In this document: positions 8,578 through 18,742 of the stretch, piece by piece | How positions within the stretch are numbered: the first letter of the stretch is position 1 | Layout: the number at the start of each line of letters is the position of its first letter | Made by a program: the position numbers and the translations under genes | From: Gammaproteobacteria bacterium HGW-Gammaproteobacteria-11 | Lineage (GTDB): Bacteria; Pseudomonadota; Gammaproteobacteria; Pseudomonadales; Pseudomonadaceae | DNA length: 64,000 nucleotides | Direction of reading: 5' to 3' | NCBI GenBank assembly: GCA_002840055.1 | Contig: PGZJ01000002.1 | Span: 310,001 to 374,000 of the forward strand | The notes under the pieces: model-generated | Seen by the model: only the letters and a program-made list of their open reading frames with translations | Database searches by the model: none | What the model was told of the DNA's origin: nothing

Positions 8578-11500
8578 ATGCCGCGTCTCTGCACCCTGCT
8601 CTTCATCTGCTTCTCTGTACTGCTGCTGCCAGCCAGCCTGCAAGCGGAGACGAGCATTGCGTCGAGTCTGGAAACAGTCGAGGAAGAAATTCGCAGCCTG
8701 CCCGACAGCAGTTACTCCGAGTCGGAGAAACGTGAACTCCAGGAAGCCCTGCAAGCCACCCTGATACATTTGCAACGCAGCCGGACAACCCAGGCTGAAC
8801 AGGCCGAGTTGCGCAAACAGCTGGAGCGGGCACCGGAACAGAACCGCAGTCTGCGCCAACAGATCGATAACCTGCGTGAGCAAAGTTACGAAAGCCTGAT
8901 TGATCGCTTCAACAGCCTAACGCTGGAAAGCCTTGAGGAACAATTAGGCGACAAGGTAGCCAGGATGTTCGGTTGGCAAAACGAGCTGACCGAGGTCAAC
9001 GGTGAGTTGATTGCCATCCAGACTCGACCGGAACGCACCCAGGCTCAGGTGCTGGCCAATCAGACCCGGGAACAGGCCATCACTGACCAGTTACGCCTGC
9101 TGCAACGCCAACCCGAAAGCCGTATCACGCAAGCGCGTATCAGCATGTTGCGGGCCGAACAGCAGAGCCTGCAATTGAGCAACGAGCTGATGCGCCAGCA
9201 GCTCAACGCCAACAGCGTGATGCAGGACTTGAGCACACAGCAGCGCAACCTGCTGAAACAGCAGATTGTCGACATAGAGCTGGAGGTCCAGGCACTGCAG
9301 GACGTGATCAATGAAAAACGCCGCAGCCAGTCCGAGCAAACCATCAGCGAGACCGCCTCCTTTGCCCTGCGCACCAGCAACCACGAGCTGTTGCGCGAGC
9401 AGGGTAGCCTCAACCAGCACCTCAGCGAAGAATTGCTGGCTGCCACCAATCAACTGGGTGAGCTGACCCGTGATAACATCAAGACCCTTCAACAGATCGA
9501 GAGTCTGACCCAGATCGACCGTGCGCTGGAGCAGCAAATCAGCGTGCTGGAAGGCAGTTTGCTGCTGTCACGCATCCTGCATCAGCAGAAGCGCTCACTG
9601 CCCAGTGTCAGACTGGACGACACGGTGGCCAATCAGATCGCTGACCTGCGCCTGCGACAGTTTGAGCTGAACGACCTGCGCGACCAACTCAATACCCCGC
9701 AGGCTTACCTCAGGGACATGCTCGAACGTCTACCACTAGAACAGCGCAGCGACCTGCAGGATGATATGCAGCAGGTGATCGACAGCCGTATCGATCTGGT
9801 CGCGCAATTGAGCAGCAATATCAACACCCTGCTGAGTCAGGCCATCACCCTGCAGATCAACCAGCGACAACTGAAACAGCTCAGCTCGGACCTGAGGCGC
9901 ACCATTGATGACCAGTTGTTCTGGGTTGCCAGTAACCGACCAATCGACTGGGATTGGCTGCGCGTTTTGCCACAACAAAGCCTGAAACAATGGCATAACG
10001 CCAAGGTGACAACCCGTGCAATCGATTTCGGCAAGGCACTGTGGACGGGCTGGCCCTGGTTAGTGCTATTGACGCTATTGCTGGCAGTCCACACCTGGTG
10101 GCGTCGCCGTCTGCGTCAGACCCTGGTGACGCTGAACGAAGACGTAGGTCACTTCCGCCGGGACAGCGGCTCGCATACGCCGCGGGCACTGCTGTTCAGT
10201 GCCCTGACCGTGCTGCCGATTCCGGTTGTGCTGCTGACCCTCGGACTCCTGCTGCAACTGGAGAATCAGGCCGCCATGCCGGTGCTGGGCAAGGCGCTGG
10301 TCGAGCTGTCGCTGGCCTGGTTTGTACTGCACCTGCTGTATCGTATTCTTGACCCGAACGCGATTGCCGTTCGGCACTTCCGTTGGGATCCCGAACTGGT
10401 GCAACGCCTGCACCGGCTGACGCGTAATATCGCCTGGATCATGCTGCCGGTGGTGCTGGTCATCTCCATCAACGCGACCATCCCCGAACAACAGACCGAG
10501 GATGTCATCGGCCGCACCCTGATGCTGGTCGGCATGTTGATGCTCAGTACGCTGCTGGGGCGGATGATGTGGCGCAGCGAACCTTTGTACAGTTCCCGCG
10601 TCGTGCACTTCAGCGCCACACTGGTCCTCACCCTGACACCCTTGGCCCTGGCTGGCATGACCTTCTGGGGCTACCACTACACCTCGATCAAGCTGGCAGA
10701 CCGTTTCATCGACACCCTGTATCTGATTGTCGCCTGGATGCTGGTCGAGGGCACTGTGGTGCGCAACCTCAATGTGGCTGGACGCCGGTTGGCCTACCAG
10801 CGCGCCCTGAGCAAACGCGAGAATGCACAGCAGCGCGAGGGCCAGGACAGCGAGATGAATGTTGAAGTCCCGGAAATGAATATCCAGCAGATCAACCAGC
10901 AATCGCTGCGCTTGGCAAAACTGGGCATCATGATTCTGTTCGGTGTGCTGGTGTATCTGGTCTGGGCCGACCTGATCAGTGCCGCCTCCTATCTCGACTC
11001 GGTGAGCCTCTGGGAGTACAACGCAGGTACGGCGGACAGCCCGCAAATGATGCCGATGAGTGCCGCCGATGTGCTCGGCGCACTGCTGGTCGTGGTTTTC
11101 ACCATTACTCTGGCACGCAACCTGCCCGGCTTGCTGGAAATTCTCGTGCTGTCGCGCATCAACCTGCAACAGGGCAGCAGTTACGCCATCACCACCCTGC
11201 TCAGCTATACCATTTTCAGTATCGGCATCATTGTCGGCCTGTCCGCCCTGGGTGTCAGCTGGAACAAGCTGCAGTGGCTGGTGGCGGCGCTGGGCGTAGG
11301 CCTGGGTTTTGGTTTGCAGGAAATTTTCGCCAACTTTGTATCGGGTCTGATCATCCTGTTCGAACGCCCGGTACGTATTGGCGACGTAGTGACCATTGGC
11401 GAACTGTCGGGCACGGTCAACCGCATCCGTATCCGGGCCACCACCATCACCGACTTTGACCGCAAGGAGATCATTGTTCCGAACAAGACCTTTGTCACAG

Positions 11501-11994
11501 AGCAACTGATCAACTGGTCGCTGAATGACACCGTAACCCGGGTCATTATTCGCGTTGGCGTCGCTTATGGCTCCGATCTCAAGCTGACCCGCGAGCTGAT
11601 GTTACAGGCGGCCAAAGCCAACACGCGGGTACTCAAGGACCCTGAGCCCCTGGTGTTATTTCTGAATTTTGGTGACAGCACCCTGGACCACGAACTGCGC
11701 GTACATGTGCGCGAGCTGCTTGACCGCAACATGGCGATTGATGAAATCAACCGGGAAATCGACCGCCTCTTTGCTGAAAACGACATCGAGATTGCTTTCC
11801 GGCAAATGGATATCAACCTGCGCAACAGCGAGGGGCTGGACAAGCTGATCGAGCTCAGACGCACAGAACCCAAGCCTGAGTCAACGCAGGATGCAGAACC
11901 AAAGACCGAGCGAGACTCCGATCCGGCTCCAGGTCCAGACCCCAGGACAGAGCCCGAGCCGGGTGCAAGCAAGCGCTTGATGCCGGACGCCTGA
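8578..11994 (+). CDS. Large MscS-family mechanosensitive channel (MscK/MscM type)
   Basis: An 1138-aa channel, as long as E. coli MscK and MscM, that would release solutes through the inner membrane when turgor rises. It has a signal peptide (about residues 1-23), a long glutamine-rich periplasmic coiled-coil region (about 25-480), several membrane helices (about 490-900), then the MscS pore and beta domain (GLGFGLQEIFANFVSG, RPVRIGDVVTI, IIVPNKTF). The last 40 residues are a Pro/Glu/Asp-rich cytoplasmic tail (PEPGASKR near the end) that looks poorly ordered. I cannot choose between MscK and MscM from sequence alone. Confidence 0.92.
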   Translation: MPRLCTLLFICFSVLLLPASLQAETSIASSLETVEEEIRSLPDSSYSESEKRELQEALQATLIHLQRSRTTQAEQAELRKQLERAPEQNRSLRQQIDNLREQSYESLIDRFNSLTLESLEEQLGDKVARMFGWQNELTEVNGELIAIQTRPERTQAQVLANQTREQAITDQLRLLQRQPESRITQARISMLRAEQQSLQLSNELMRQQLNANSVMQDLSTQQRNLLKQQIVDIELEVQALQDVINEKRRSQSEQTISETASFALRTSNHELLREQGSLNQHLSEELLAATNQLGELTRDNIKTLQQIESLTQIDRALEQQISVLEGSLLLSRILHQQKRSLPSVRLDDTVANQIADLRLRQFELNDLRDQLNTPQAYLRDMLERLPLEQRSDLQDDMQQVIDSRIDLVAQLSSNINTLLSQAITLQINQRQLKQLSSDLRRTIDDQLFWVASNRPIDWDWLRVLPQQSLKQWHNAKVTTRAIDFGKALWTGWPWLVLLTLLLAVHTWWRRRLRQTLVTLNEDVGHFRRDSGSHTPRALLFSALTVLPIPVVLLTLGLLLQLENQAAMPVLGKALVELSLAWFVLHLLYRILDPNAIAVRHFRWDPELVQRLHRLTRNIAWIMLPVVLVISINATIPEQQTEDVIGRTLMLVGMLMLSTLLGRMMWRSEPLYSSRVVHFSATLVLTLTPLALAGMTFWGYHYTSIKLADRFIDTLYLIVAWMLVEGTVVRNLNVAGRRLAYQRALSKRENAQQREGQDSEMNVEVPEMNIQQINQQSLRLAKLGIMILFGVLVYLVWADLISAASYLDSVSLWEYNAGTADSPQMMPMSAADVLGALLVVVFTITLARNLPGLLEILVLSRINLQQGSSYAITTLLSYTIFSIGIIVGLSALGVSWNKLQWLVAALGVGLGFGLQEIFANFVSGLIILFERPVRIGDVVTIGELSGTVNRIRIRATTITDFDRKEIIVPNKTFVTEQLINWSLNDTVTRVIIRVGVAYGSDLKLTRELMLQAAKANTRVLKDPEPLVLFLNFGDSTLDHELRVHVRELLDRNMAIDEINREIDRLFAENDIEIAFRQMDINLRNSEGLDKLIELRRTEPKPESTQDAEPKTERDSDPAPGPDPRTEPEPGASKRLMPDA

Positions 11995-12038
11995 AGCCCG
12001 AAAATAGCGCCCCATTTCCATCCCTTTGGATTGCAGCC

Positions 12039-12605
12039 ATGCCAAGAGCCGCCGAACTGAAAAAAGGCAATATCGTACAGGTCAACAACCAGCCGTATAT
12101 TGTCTCACTGATAGACGTAAAGAACCCCTCTTCACGGAGCGGAACTACCCTGTACAAAATTCGTCTCAATCACGTGCAAACCAAACAGAAACTGGATTTG
12201 AGTCTGACCGGCGATGAAGTCCTGGCACCCATCGACTTCCAGAAGCGGCAGATGCAGTTCCTCTATCAGGATGCCGACGGCTACACCTTCATGGATAACG
12301 AGGACTTCAGTCAGTTCACCCTCAGCGCCGAGCAACTGGATGAGCAGATTCCCTACCTGTATGACGGCATAGTCGGACTCTACGGCCTGGTCGTTGAGGG
12401 CAATCTGGTTGGCGTGGAGTTACCCGCCGTGGTGGAAATGCCGATTGAAGAAACACCGCCGGCGATCAAGGGCTCCTCGGCCAGCGCCCGCTCCAAGACC
12501 GCGCGCTTTGCCAGCGGCCTGGAAATCCAGATTCCGGAATACCTGGAAACCGGTGAAGTGGTGCGCATCAATACCGAAACCGGCAAGTTCATGTCGCGCG
12601 CCTAG
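12039..12605 (+). CDS. efpL: EF-P paralogue EfpL (YeiP)
   Basis: A 188-aa three-domain elongation factor P-like protein that helps stalled ribosomes. The loop at the tip of domain I reads SSRSGTT, with arginine at position 33 in place of the modified lysine or arginine of EF-P. Arg33 and the SxSGTT-like loop are marks of the YeiP/EfpL branch, which works without EpmA-type modification. The C-terminal OB domain ends VRINTETGKFMSRA. It follows the channel gene by 44 bases. Confidence 0.93.
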   Translation: MPRAAELKKGNIVQVNNQPYIVSLIDVKNPSSRSGTTLYKIRLNHVQTKQKLDLSLTGDEVLAPIDFQKRQMQFLYQDADGYTFMDNEDFSQFTLSAEQLDEQIPYLYDGIVGLYGLVVEGNLVGVELPAVVEMPIEETPPAIKGSSASARSKTARFASGLEIQIPEYLETGEVVRINTETGKFMSRA

Positions 12606-12614
12606 GGCCGCGAC

Positions 12615-12752
12615 AGCGGCAAGCGGCAAGCGGCAAGCGGCAAGCAAGAATGCGTCCAGCCGGATTAACCTGCAACTAACGTCCGACCCATTAACCGATC
12701 AAGCTTACCTTCATGGACAGCTTGAAACTTGAAGCTTGCAGCTTGCAGCTTC
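12615..12752. repeat. Facing heptamer-repeat element between efpL and the esterase gene
   Basis: The left arm (12615-12648) has four GCAAGCG units in tandem. The right arm (12718-12752) has CTTGAAG/CTTGCAG units, the reverse complement type. The spacer is about 69 bases of unrelated sequence. It starts 10 bases after the efpL stop and ends 25 bases before the next gene. Confidence 0.75.
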
Positions 12753-12776
12753 CAACAGCGAACAACGAGAGCCCCT

Positions 12777-13439
12777 ATGTCCAACGCCCCCCACACTATC
12801 GAACCACGCAACCCGGCTGACGCCGCCGTCATCTGGTTGCACGGCCTGGGCGCTGATTGCTTTGATTTTGTGCCGGTGGTCGAGATGCTCGGCCTGCCAG
12901 CCAGCCATGGGGTACGCTTCATTTTCCCCCAGGCGCCGACCCGACCAGTGACCATCAACGGGGGTATTGCCATGCCCAGCTGGTACGACATTCTTGGTAT
13001 GGCCCCGGCGCGGGCGATCAACCAGGCGCAAATGCAGGAGTCGGCCGATATGGTCAACAGCCTGGTCGAGCAACAGCTGGCTGCAGGCATCGCTGCAGAA
13101 CGTATTGTGCTGGCCGGTTTCTCCCAGGGTGGTGCCGTGATTCTGCATGCAGCCGTGCATCAGCCTCGTCAACTTGCCGGTCTGATGGCGCTCTCCACCT
13201 ACGGCCCGACACTGGAAAGCCTGCTGGCCGAGCAGACCGACGCGCCTGCCCTGGATATCTTCTTTGGCCATGGCCGGCATGATGATGTGGTGCTGCCACG
13301 CCTTGGCCGTGAAGCCCATGATCGCTTGTTGGCCGCAGGTCATCGCGTCGAATGGCATGAATACGCCATGATGCATGAAGTCTGCCCCGCGGAAATTTCC
13401 GACATCAGCCGCTGGCTCAAGCAGCGCCTGAGTATCTGA
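12777..13439 (+). CDS. Carboxylesterase / lysophospholipase-like alpha/beta hydrolase
   Basis: A 220-aa serine esterase of the carboxylesterase II/acyl-protein thioesterase type, the size of P. fluorescens EstB. The oxyanion motif HGLGAD, the nucleophile elbow GFSQGG, the aspartate in GRHDDVV and the C-terminal histidine in MMHEVCP give a complete triad. I chose ATG 12777 (MSNAPHTIEPR); the frame upstream is made of repeat DNA. The natural substrate is unknown; short-chain esters or acylated small molecules are likely. Confidence 0.9.
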   Translation: MSNAPHTIEPRNPADAAVIWLHGLGADCFDFVPVVEMLGLPASHGVRFIFPQAPTRPVTINGGIAMPSWYDILGMAPARAINQAQMQESADMVNSLVEQQLAAGIAAERIVLAGFSQGGAVILHAAVHQPRQLAGLMALSTYGPTLESLLAEQTDAPALDIFFGHGRHDDVVLPRLGREAHDRLLAAGHRVEWHEYAMMHEVCPAEISDISRWLKQRLSI

Positions 13440-13534
13440 GCTCAGACTGGTCAAAAACCGACCTGCCAGGGCTTCGCTAAAACCCTGGCTTGCTTTACAC
13501 TGCGCGGTGAATATTCATTTGCCCACGTTGAGAG

Positions 13535-15088
13535 ATGCCTGTGCTCAAAGCACTGAAAAACCTGTTCAAGCCTGAAGACAAGCCGGTTACACCGCCCTCG
13601 TCCGCCCCCGTAGCCAAGACTGAACGCCCGGCCCGCACGGCCAAGACCAGGCAACCCAACACCCGCTCGGCATCCGCTGACAGCACTGCCAGCAAACCAG
13701 AGCGCAAGCCGCGACCGAAACGCGACAAACCTCAGGTCCAAGCGCCGATTGAAGTGTCCAACTGGACTATCCAGGACTTCGCTGTTGAGCCCGCCGAGGG
13801 CAAGACCCGCTTTCACGATTTCAATCTACCCGACAGCCTGATGCGTGCCATCCAGGATCAGGGCTTCACTTACTGCACACCCATTCAGGCTCAGGTTCTG
13901 GGTAGCACGCTCAAGGGTCAGGACGCCATTGGTCGCGCCCAGACCGGCACCGGCAAAACGGCTGCCTTTCTGATCTCGACCATCACTCAGTTGCTGGACA
14001 CCCCGGAGCCGGATGAGCGCTTCATGGGTGAACCACGCGCACTGATCATTGCCCCGACCCGCGAACTGGTGATGCAGATTGCCAATGACGCCGAAGGCCT
14101 GACCAAGCATTGCAAACTGAATGTCATGTCCTTTGTCGGTGGCATGGATTTCGACAAGCAGATCAAGCAACTGGAAAAGCGCCACTGCGACATTCTGGTT
14201 GCCACCCCGGGCCGTTTGCTGGATTTCTGCAACCGCGGCGAGGTGCATCTGGACCTGGTCGAGGTCATGATTCTCGATGAAGCCGATCGCATGCTCGACA
14301 TGGGCTTCATTCCCCAGGTGCGCCAGATCATCCGCCAGACGCCGCGCAAGGGCGATCGCCAAACCCTGCTGTTCTCCGCCACCTTCAGTGACGATGTAAT
14401 GAACCTGGCCCAGCAGTGGACCCTCGACCCGGCGATTGTCGAAATCGAGCCCGAGCGGGCTGCCTCTGCCAATGTCACCCAGCAGGTCTATGCGGTGTCC
14501 GGCAGTGACAAGTACAAACTGCTGTACAACCTGATTACCCAACTGAATCTGGAGCGGGTGATGATCTTTGCCAACCGCAAGGATCAAGTCCGACGCATTC
14601 AGGAGCGGCTGGTTCGAGACGGCATCAATGCCGCGCAACTGTCCGGCGATGTACCGCAACAGAAGCGCGTAAAGACGCTCGACAGCTTCAAGGAAGGCAA
14701 GTTACGCGTGCTGGTCGCCACCGATGTGGCCGGTCGCGGCATTCATGTCGACGGCATCAGCCATGTCATCAACTACACCCTGCCGGACGACCCCGAGGAT
14801 TACATCCACCGTATTGGTCGGACAGGCCGGGCTGGCGCCAAGGGCACCTCAATCAGTTTCGCCTGTGAGGATGACGCCTTCAATATCGCGCCCATCGAAG
14901 CCCTGCTGGGCAACAAGCTGGACTGTCTGCCGCCCGAGGAACAGCTTCTGCAGGCACTGCCTGCGCGCAATCAGAGCGCCGAGGAACGGGCCGCCAGTGA
15001 TGCCAATGAAGCCGAGCAGGCTGCGGCGGCTGCCGCCAATCGCAAACGTGCAAGCAGTCGGGATCAGAGTCGCGGACGCCGACGATAG
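13535..15088 (+). CDS. DEAD-box RNA helicase, RhlB-like
   Basis: A 517-aa ATP-dependent RNA helicase. After a basic, Pro/Lys/Arg-rich N-terminal tail (1-85) come the Q motif ([19 protein letters not shown]), motif [17 protein letters not shown], motif [11 protein letters not shown], motif III SATF, and motifs [14 protein letters not shown] and [10 protein letters not shown]. The C-terminus ends in an Arg-rich stretch. This two-tailed layout matches the pseudomonad RhlB group, which joins RNase E in RNA decay, but partner binding cannot be shown here. Confidence 0.9.
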   Translation: MPVLKALKNLFKPEDKPVTPPSSAPVAKTERPARTAKTRQPNTRSASADSTASKPERKPRPKRDKPQVQAPIEVSNWTIQDFAVEPAEGKTRFHDFNLPDSLMRAIQDQGFTYCTPIQAQVLGSTLKGQDAIGRAQTGTGKTAAFLISTITQLLDTPEPDERFMGEPRALIIAPTRELVMQIANDAEGLTKHCKLNVMSFVGGMDFDKQIKQLEKRHCDILVATPGRLLDFCNRGEVHLDLVEVMILDEADRMLDMGFIPQVRQIIRQTPRKGDRQTLLFSATFSDDVMNLAQQWTLDPAIVEIEPERAASANVTQQVYAVSGSDKYKLLYNLITQLNLERVMIFANRKDQVRRIQERLVRDGINAAQLSGDVPQQKRVKTLDSFKEGKLRVLVATDVAGRGIHVDGISHVINYTLPDDPEDYIHRIGRTGRAGAKGTSISFACEDDAFNIAPIEALLGNKLDCLPPEEQLLQALPARNQSAEERAASDANEAEQAAAAAANRKRASSRDQSRGRRR

Positions 15089-15369
15089 GGCTAGGGTGGA
15101 GGGCTTTTTTCAACTACCGGGCCAATGACTATAACGCGGTTTTTTGCCTGGTGAATACGTCCTTTCGTCGCTTTCAGACTTTATTTTTCTTTTGCTTTCT
15201 TCGCGCTTGTGCAGGTCATTTGATCTGCGCTATACATCGGTCAACCGGCCAAAGCCCGCAGCTGATCCTCAGATAGCTGTCGGCGCCAGAGCCGGTCCTG
15301 CGAACTGCCAGGTGCAGCTCAAGTGCCTGATACAGTTTCGAAATATGGCCCTTGCGAGGTAAATTGCAT

Positions 15370-16752
15370 ATGGAAGCGTGCCTACCGACACGACATACCT
15401 TCTACGTCCTCGATACCAACGTCCTGATCCACGACCCCAACGCCCTGCTCAACTTCGAAGAACACCACGTCATCATCCCGATGACCGTCCTCGAAGAACT
15501 CGACAAGCTCAAGTCCGGCAAGACCAGTACCGCCGCCGACTGCCGACAGGCCATTCGCCTGATAGACCAGACCCTTGCAGACGCACCACCTGATCAGGTG
15601 GAAAAGGGCGTGCCCATTCAACGTGGCAAGCTCGGACCGAATGGCACTCTGGCCATTCTCATGGACAAGACGCCGATCCCCGCACACTGCCTACCCAACG
15701 ACCTGAACGACAACAAGATCATCAACCAGCTCTGCCAGCTCCAGCAAAAACACCCTGACGCCCGCGTGGCACTGGTCTCCAAGGACATCAACATGCGCCT
15801 GAAAGCGCGTGCCTGCGGAATTGATGCCGAGGACTATCATACCGACCAGCTGCTGGACGATATTGCCCTGCTCGCCCGTGGCTACCACGAAATCAAGGGT
15901 TCCTTCTGGGACCGTGTGAACCGCGTGGAAACCCATCAGCGCTTGGGCCAGACTATCCATGACGTACAATTGATCGACAACTTACCGGCCCTGCATATCA
16001 ACGACTTCATCATCGACGAACAGGGCTTTATCGGCTGGGTCAAGGCGATTGATGGCGACCATCTGAGTCTGCGCGACCTGCATCAGGAACCGCTGCTGCA
16101 TCAGGAAGCCTGGGGCTTGAAACCACGCGATGTGTTTCAGGCCCTGGCCATGTATGCGCTGATGGATCCGGATATCCATTTGGTCAACCTGACCGGCGCG
16201 GCCGGTTCGGGCAAAACCATTCTGGCCCTGGCGGCGGCCATCGAGCAGACCATGGTGACCAAGACCTACCGGCGCATCATTGCCACCCGCAGCACCCAGG
16301 GGCTTGATGAAGATATCGGCTTTCTGCCGGGCACCGAGGCGGAGAAGATGGAGCCCTGGCTGGGCGCCATCACCGACAACCTTGAGGCTCTGCACATGGA
16401 TGACGAGAGTACGGTGGGCAGCGTCGACTACATCCTTGATCGCGTTCCGCTGCAGTTCAAATCCCTGAACTACATCCGCGGTCGCAGCTTCCAGCAGAGT
16501 TTCATCCTGATCGATGAAAGCCAGAACCTGACACCGCATCAGATCAAGACCATCATCACCCGTGCCGGCAGCGGCTCAAAAGTGGTCTGCCTGGGTAACC
16601 TGGCGCAGATCGACACACCCTACCTGAACGCCACCAGCTCGGGCCTGACCTATCTGACCGAGTGCTTCAAGGACTTTCCCCACGGCGTCCACATCCATCT
16701 GCAGGGTGTTCCCAGGTCCATTCTCGCGGAGTATGCAGAAAGTCACCTCTAA
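15370..16752 (+). CDS. PIN-PhoH fusion protein (PhoH2/YlaK type)
   Basis: A 460-aa protein joining an N-terminal PIN nuclease domain (FYVLDTNVLIHDPNAL, residues 8-25, with acidic residues for metal binding) to a C-terminal PhoH ATPase (P-loop GAAGSGKT; Walker B ILIDESQNL). Proteins of this build are sequence-specific RNA helicase-nucleases in mycobacteria. No small antitoxin-like ORF precedes it, so it looks like a stand-alone housekeeping form. The ATG at 15370 has GAGGT 10 bases upstream; an in-frame TTG at 15352 is less likely. Confidence 0.9.
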   Translation: MEACLPTRHTFYVLDTNVLIHDPNALLNFEEHHVIIPMTVLEELDKLKSGKTSTAADCRQAIRLIDQTLADAPPDQVEKGVPIQRGKLGPNGTLAILMDKTPIPAHCLPNDLNDNKIINQLCQLQQKHPDARVALVSKDINMRLKARACGIDAEDYHTDQLLDDIALLARGYHEIKGSFWDRVNRVETHQRLGQTIHDVQLIDNLPALHINDFIIDEQGFIGWVKAIDGDHLSLRDLHQEPLLHQEAWGLKPRDVFQALAMYALMDPDIHLVNLTGAAGSGKTILALAAAIEQTMVTKTYRRIIATRSTQGLDEDIGFLPGTEAEKMEPWLGAITDNLEALHMDDESTVGSVDYILDRVPLQFKSLNYIRGRSFQQSFILIDESQNLTPHQIKTIITRAGSGSKVVCLGNLAQIDTPYLNATSSGLTYLTECFKDFPHGVHIHLQGVPRSILAEYAESHL

Positions 16753-16830
16753 CCTGAAGCTGGAAGCTGGAAGCTGGAAGCTGGAAGCTGGAAGCTGCGC
16801 AAGGATGCTGCAGCTTTTAACTTGTTGCCA
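16753..16830. repeat. Tandem heptamer repeat after phoH
   Basis: Six tandem units of the 7-mer TGGAAGC/AAGCTGG run from about 16755 to 16797, directly after the PIN-PhoH stop codon. Only a short, degenerate facing arm follows (GCTGCAGCTTTTAACTTG, about 16807-16825). It is the most regular single array in the window and appears to be a one-armed version of the paired elements. Confidence 0.75.
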
Positions 16831-16920
16831 TCAACCATTAACTTCCTTTATCACCTCCATGCAGAGCGCTGCCTTCGGCATTCGGGCATACTATTTGCCA
16901 GCTATTTACGGAGGTTGTTT

Positions 16921-17697
16921 ATGCTGATGGTTATTTCTCCCGCCAAGACCCTGGATTACGACACCCCAGCGGTGATCGATACCCATACCAAGCCACGTTT
17001 TCTGCAGCACAGCGCCGAGCTGATAGCCGTTCTGCGTGAAAAGTCACCCCAGGATATCGCCGAACTGATGTCGCTCTCGGACAAGTTGGCCAGCCTGAAT
17101 GTGGCGCGCTTTGGCAGCTGGAGTGACAAGGTCAGCAAGAAGAACAGCAAGCAGGCACTGTTGGCGTTCAAGGGCGATGTCTACACCGGACTGAATGCCG
17201 AGGACTTCAGCGAAGCGGACTTTGCCTTTGCGCAAAAGCATCTGCGCATGCTCTCGGGGCTCTATGGTCTACTGCGGCCGCTGGATCTGATGCAGCCCTA
17301 TCGACTGGAAATGGGCACCAAGCTGCCGACAGCCAGGGGCAAGGATCTGTATGCCTTCTGGGGCGAGCAGATTAGCCAATGGTTGAACAAGGACCTTGCC
17401 GATCAGGATGACGGGGTACTGTTGAACCTGGCCTCACAGGAGTATTTTTCTGCCGTCAAACCCAAGGCCCTGAAAGCCCGGGTCATAGACACCGTTTTCA
17501 AGGACCAGAAGAACGGCCAGTACAAGATCATCAGTTTCTACGCCAAAAAGGCCCGTGGCCTGATGGCCCGTTGGGTCATCAAGGAACGCATCACTGATCC
17601 GGAAAAACTCAAGGATTTCGATCTGGACGGCTACTACTATGACCCGACCAGCTCATCGGCAGACAAGCTGGTGTTCTTGCGAGAGGAGCAGCGCTAA
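16921..17697 (+). CDS. yaaA: Peroxide stress protein YaaA
   Basis: A 258-aa UPF0246/DUF328 protein. E. coli YaaA is induced by OxyR and lowers free iron during peroxide stress. Family marks are [11 protein letters not shown] at the start, [22 protein letters not shown] in two adjoining halves, [10 protein letters not shown], and [13 protein letters not shown]. The ATG at 16921 has CGGAGG 7 bases upstream, so the longer upstream frame is rejected. A single-gene unit flanked by repeat elements on both sides. Confidence 0.95.
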   Translation: MLMVISPAKTLDYDTPAVIDTHTKPRFLQHSAELIAVLREKSPQDIAELMSLSDKLASLNVARFGSWSDKVSKKNSKQALLAFKGDVYTGLNAEDFSEADFAFAQKHLRMLSGLYGLLRPLDLMQPYRLEMGTKLPTARGKDLYAFWGEQISQWLNKDLADQDDGVLLNLASQEYFSAVKPKALKARVIDTVFKDQKNGQYKIISFYAKKARGLMARWVIKERITDPEKLKDFDLDGYYYDPTSSSADKLVFLREEQR

Positions 17698-17700
17698 GCA

Positions 17701-17853
17701 GCGGCAAGCTACAAGCCGCAAGCCATAAGCTGCAAGCAACACCCACTTTGTGCTTTCGGATAAGCCCATGGGGCTGTCTGGCAACAGCTACGACCCACCC
17801 CCAGGCTAACTGCTTTTAGCTTAAAGCTTGCGGCTTGCGGCTTGCGGCTTGCA
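17701..17853. repeat. Facing heptamer-repeat element between convergent yaaA and aldolase genes
   Basis: The left arm (17701-17738) holds degenerate CAAGCCG/CAAGCTG units. The right arm (17812-17853) holds AGCTTAAAGCTTG followed by three perfect CGGCTTG units. The spacer is about 73 bases. It begins only 3 bases after the yaaA stop. Confidence 0.75.
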
Positions 17854-17872
17854 GCCAGCCCGAGGGGCTGGC
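17854..17872 (-). terminator. GC-rich hairpin at the 3' end of the aldolase gene
   Basis: GCCAGCCC (17854-17861) pairs with GGGCTGGC (17865-17872) around a 3-base loop, 3 bases beyond the aldolase stop codon. There is no T-run; the heptamer arm follows directly on the minus strand. Confidence 0.5.
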
Positions 17873-17874
17873 GC

Positions 17875-18648
17875 TTACTGATCAAATCCAGGATTGACCC
17901 GCTGCAGCTTGCGCAGCAACGCCGGCCAGGCCAGATTGGCGCCGGCACCGTTGGTGACCTTGCGCATGCTTTCACGGGCGCCGTCGAGGATGGCCTGTGG
18001 AATCGGAATCAGCTCGCCACCACCGGCCTGTGCGTTGACCTGAATTTCGCAGCAGCGCTGCAAGGTGTACATGGTCAGAAAGGCTTCAGCTACCGACTTG
18101 CCGCAGGTCATCAGGCCGTGGTTGCGCAGGACCATATTGTTGGTGTTACCCAGGTCAGCCTGGAGCCTAGCCTTCTCTGCATCGTTCAGCGCCACACCCT
18201 CGTAATCGTGGTAGGACAAGCTGCTGAGGACAAAGATGGACTGCTGGGAAATCGGCAGAATCCCGTCTTTTTGCGCAGAGACACCGACACCGGCAGCGGT
18301 ATGGGTATGCAGTACACAGGCCGCATCATGACGCACTTCATGCACGGCGCTGTGGATGGTAAAGCCGGCCGGGTTGATGCTGTAGGGTGAGTCCACCAGC
18401 TTGTTACCCTGCAGATCAATCTTGACCAGATTCGAGGCGGTGATTTCCTCGAACATCAAGCCATAGGGGTTGATCAGGAAATGCTCGGTGCCAGGAATCT
18501 TCGCCGACACGTGCGTGAACACCACATCATCCCAGCCGTACATGGCGATCAGGCGGTAGCAGGCAGCCAGATCAACCCGGGTTTGCCATTCTTCGGCGCT
18601 GACCTGGTCCTTGACGTCCAGTACCGGCAGGCTTTGCAATGCAGTCAT
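17875..18648 (-). CDS. Class II aldolase/adducin-family protein
   Basis: A 257-aa class II aldolase-fold protein. Metal-ligand histidines appear in VLHTHTAAG and in VLRNHGLM, as in fuculose-phosphate aldolase relatives. This subgroup, common in pseudomonads, has no proven substrate; it could act as an aldolase or epimerase-like enzyme on a small hydroxy-acid or sugar. The ATG at 18648 has AGAGGAT 6 bases upstream. It is divergent from a Crp/Fnr-family gene 94 bases away, which may control it. Confidence 0.88.
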   Translation of the reverse strand: MTALQSLPVLDVKDQVSAEEWQTRVDLAACYRLIAMYGWDDVVFTHVSAKIPGTEHFLINPYGLMFEEITASNLVKIDLQGNKLVDSPYSINPAGFTIHSAVHEVRHDAACVLHTHTAAGVGVSAQKDGILPISQQSIFVLSSLSYHDYEGVALNDAEKARLQADLGNTNNMVLRNHGLMTCGKSVAEAFLTMYTLQRCCEIQVNAQAGGGELIPIPQAILDGARESMRKVTNGAGANLAWPALLRKLQRVNPGFDQ

Positions 18649-18742
18649 TGAACTATCCTCTTGAAATCACGGGTGTTGCTGACCGCAGGCGCGCAAGTTG
18701 CGGCATACTGTAGGACGATCAGCCTTATGAGGAGTCTAGACG

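Noticed and set aside
10075-11505. Long 476-aa minus-strand frame inside the mechanosensitive channel gene
   Set aside because: It is an antisense shadow of the high-GC channel gene, with a His/Gln/Asp-rich composition unlike a real protein.
15370-16752. PhoH2 toxin-antitoxin pair
   Set aside because: No small antitoxin ORF with a good ribosome binding site was found upstream in 15089-15369; that 281-bp stretch is T-rich without a clear gene or terminator.
16755-16797. CRISPR-like array
   Set aside because: The repeat unit is 7 bp with no spacers; this is a simple tandem repeat and there are no cas genes.
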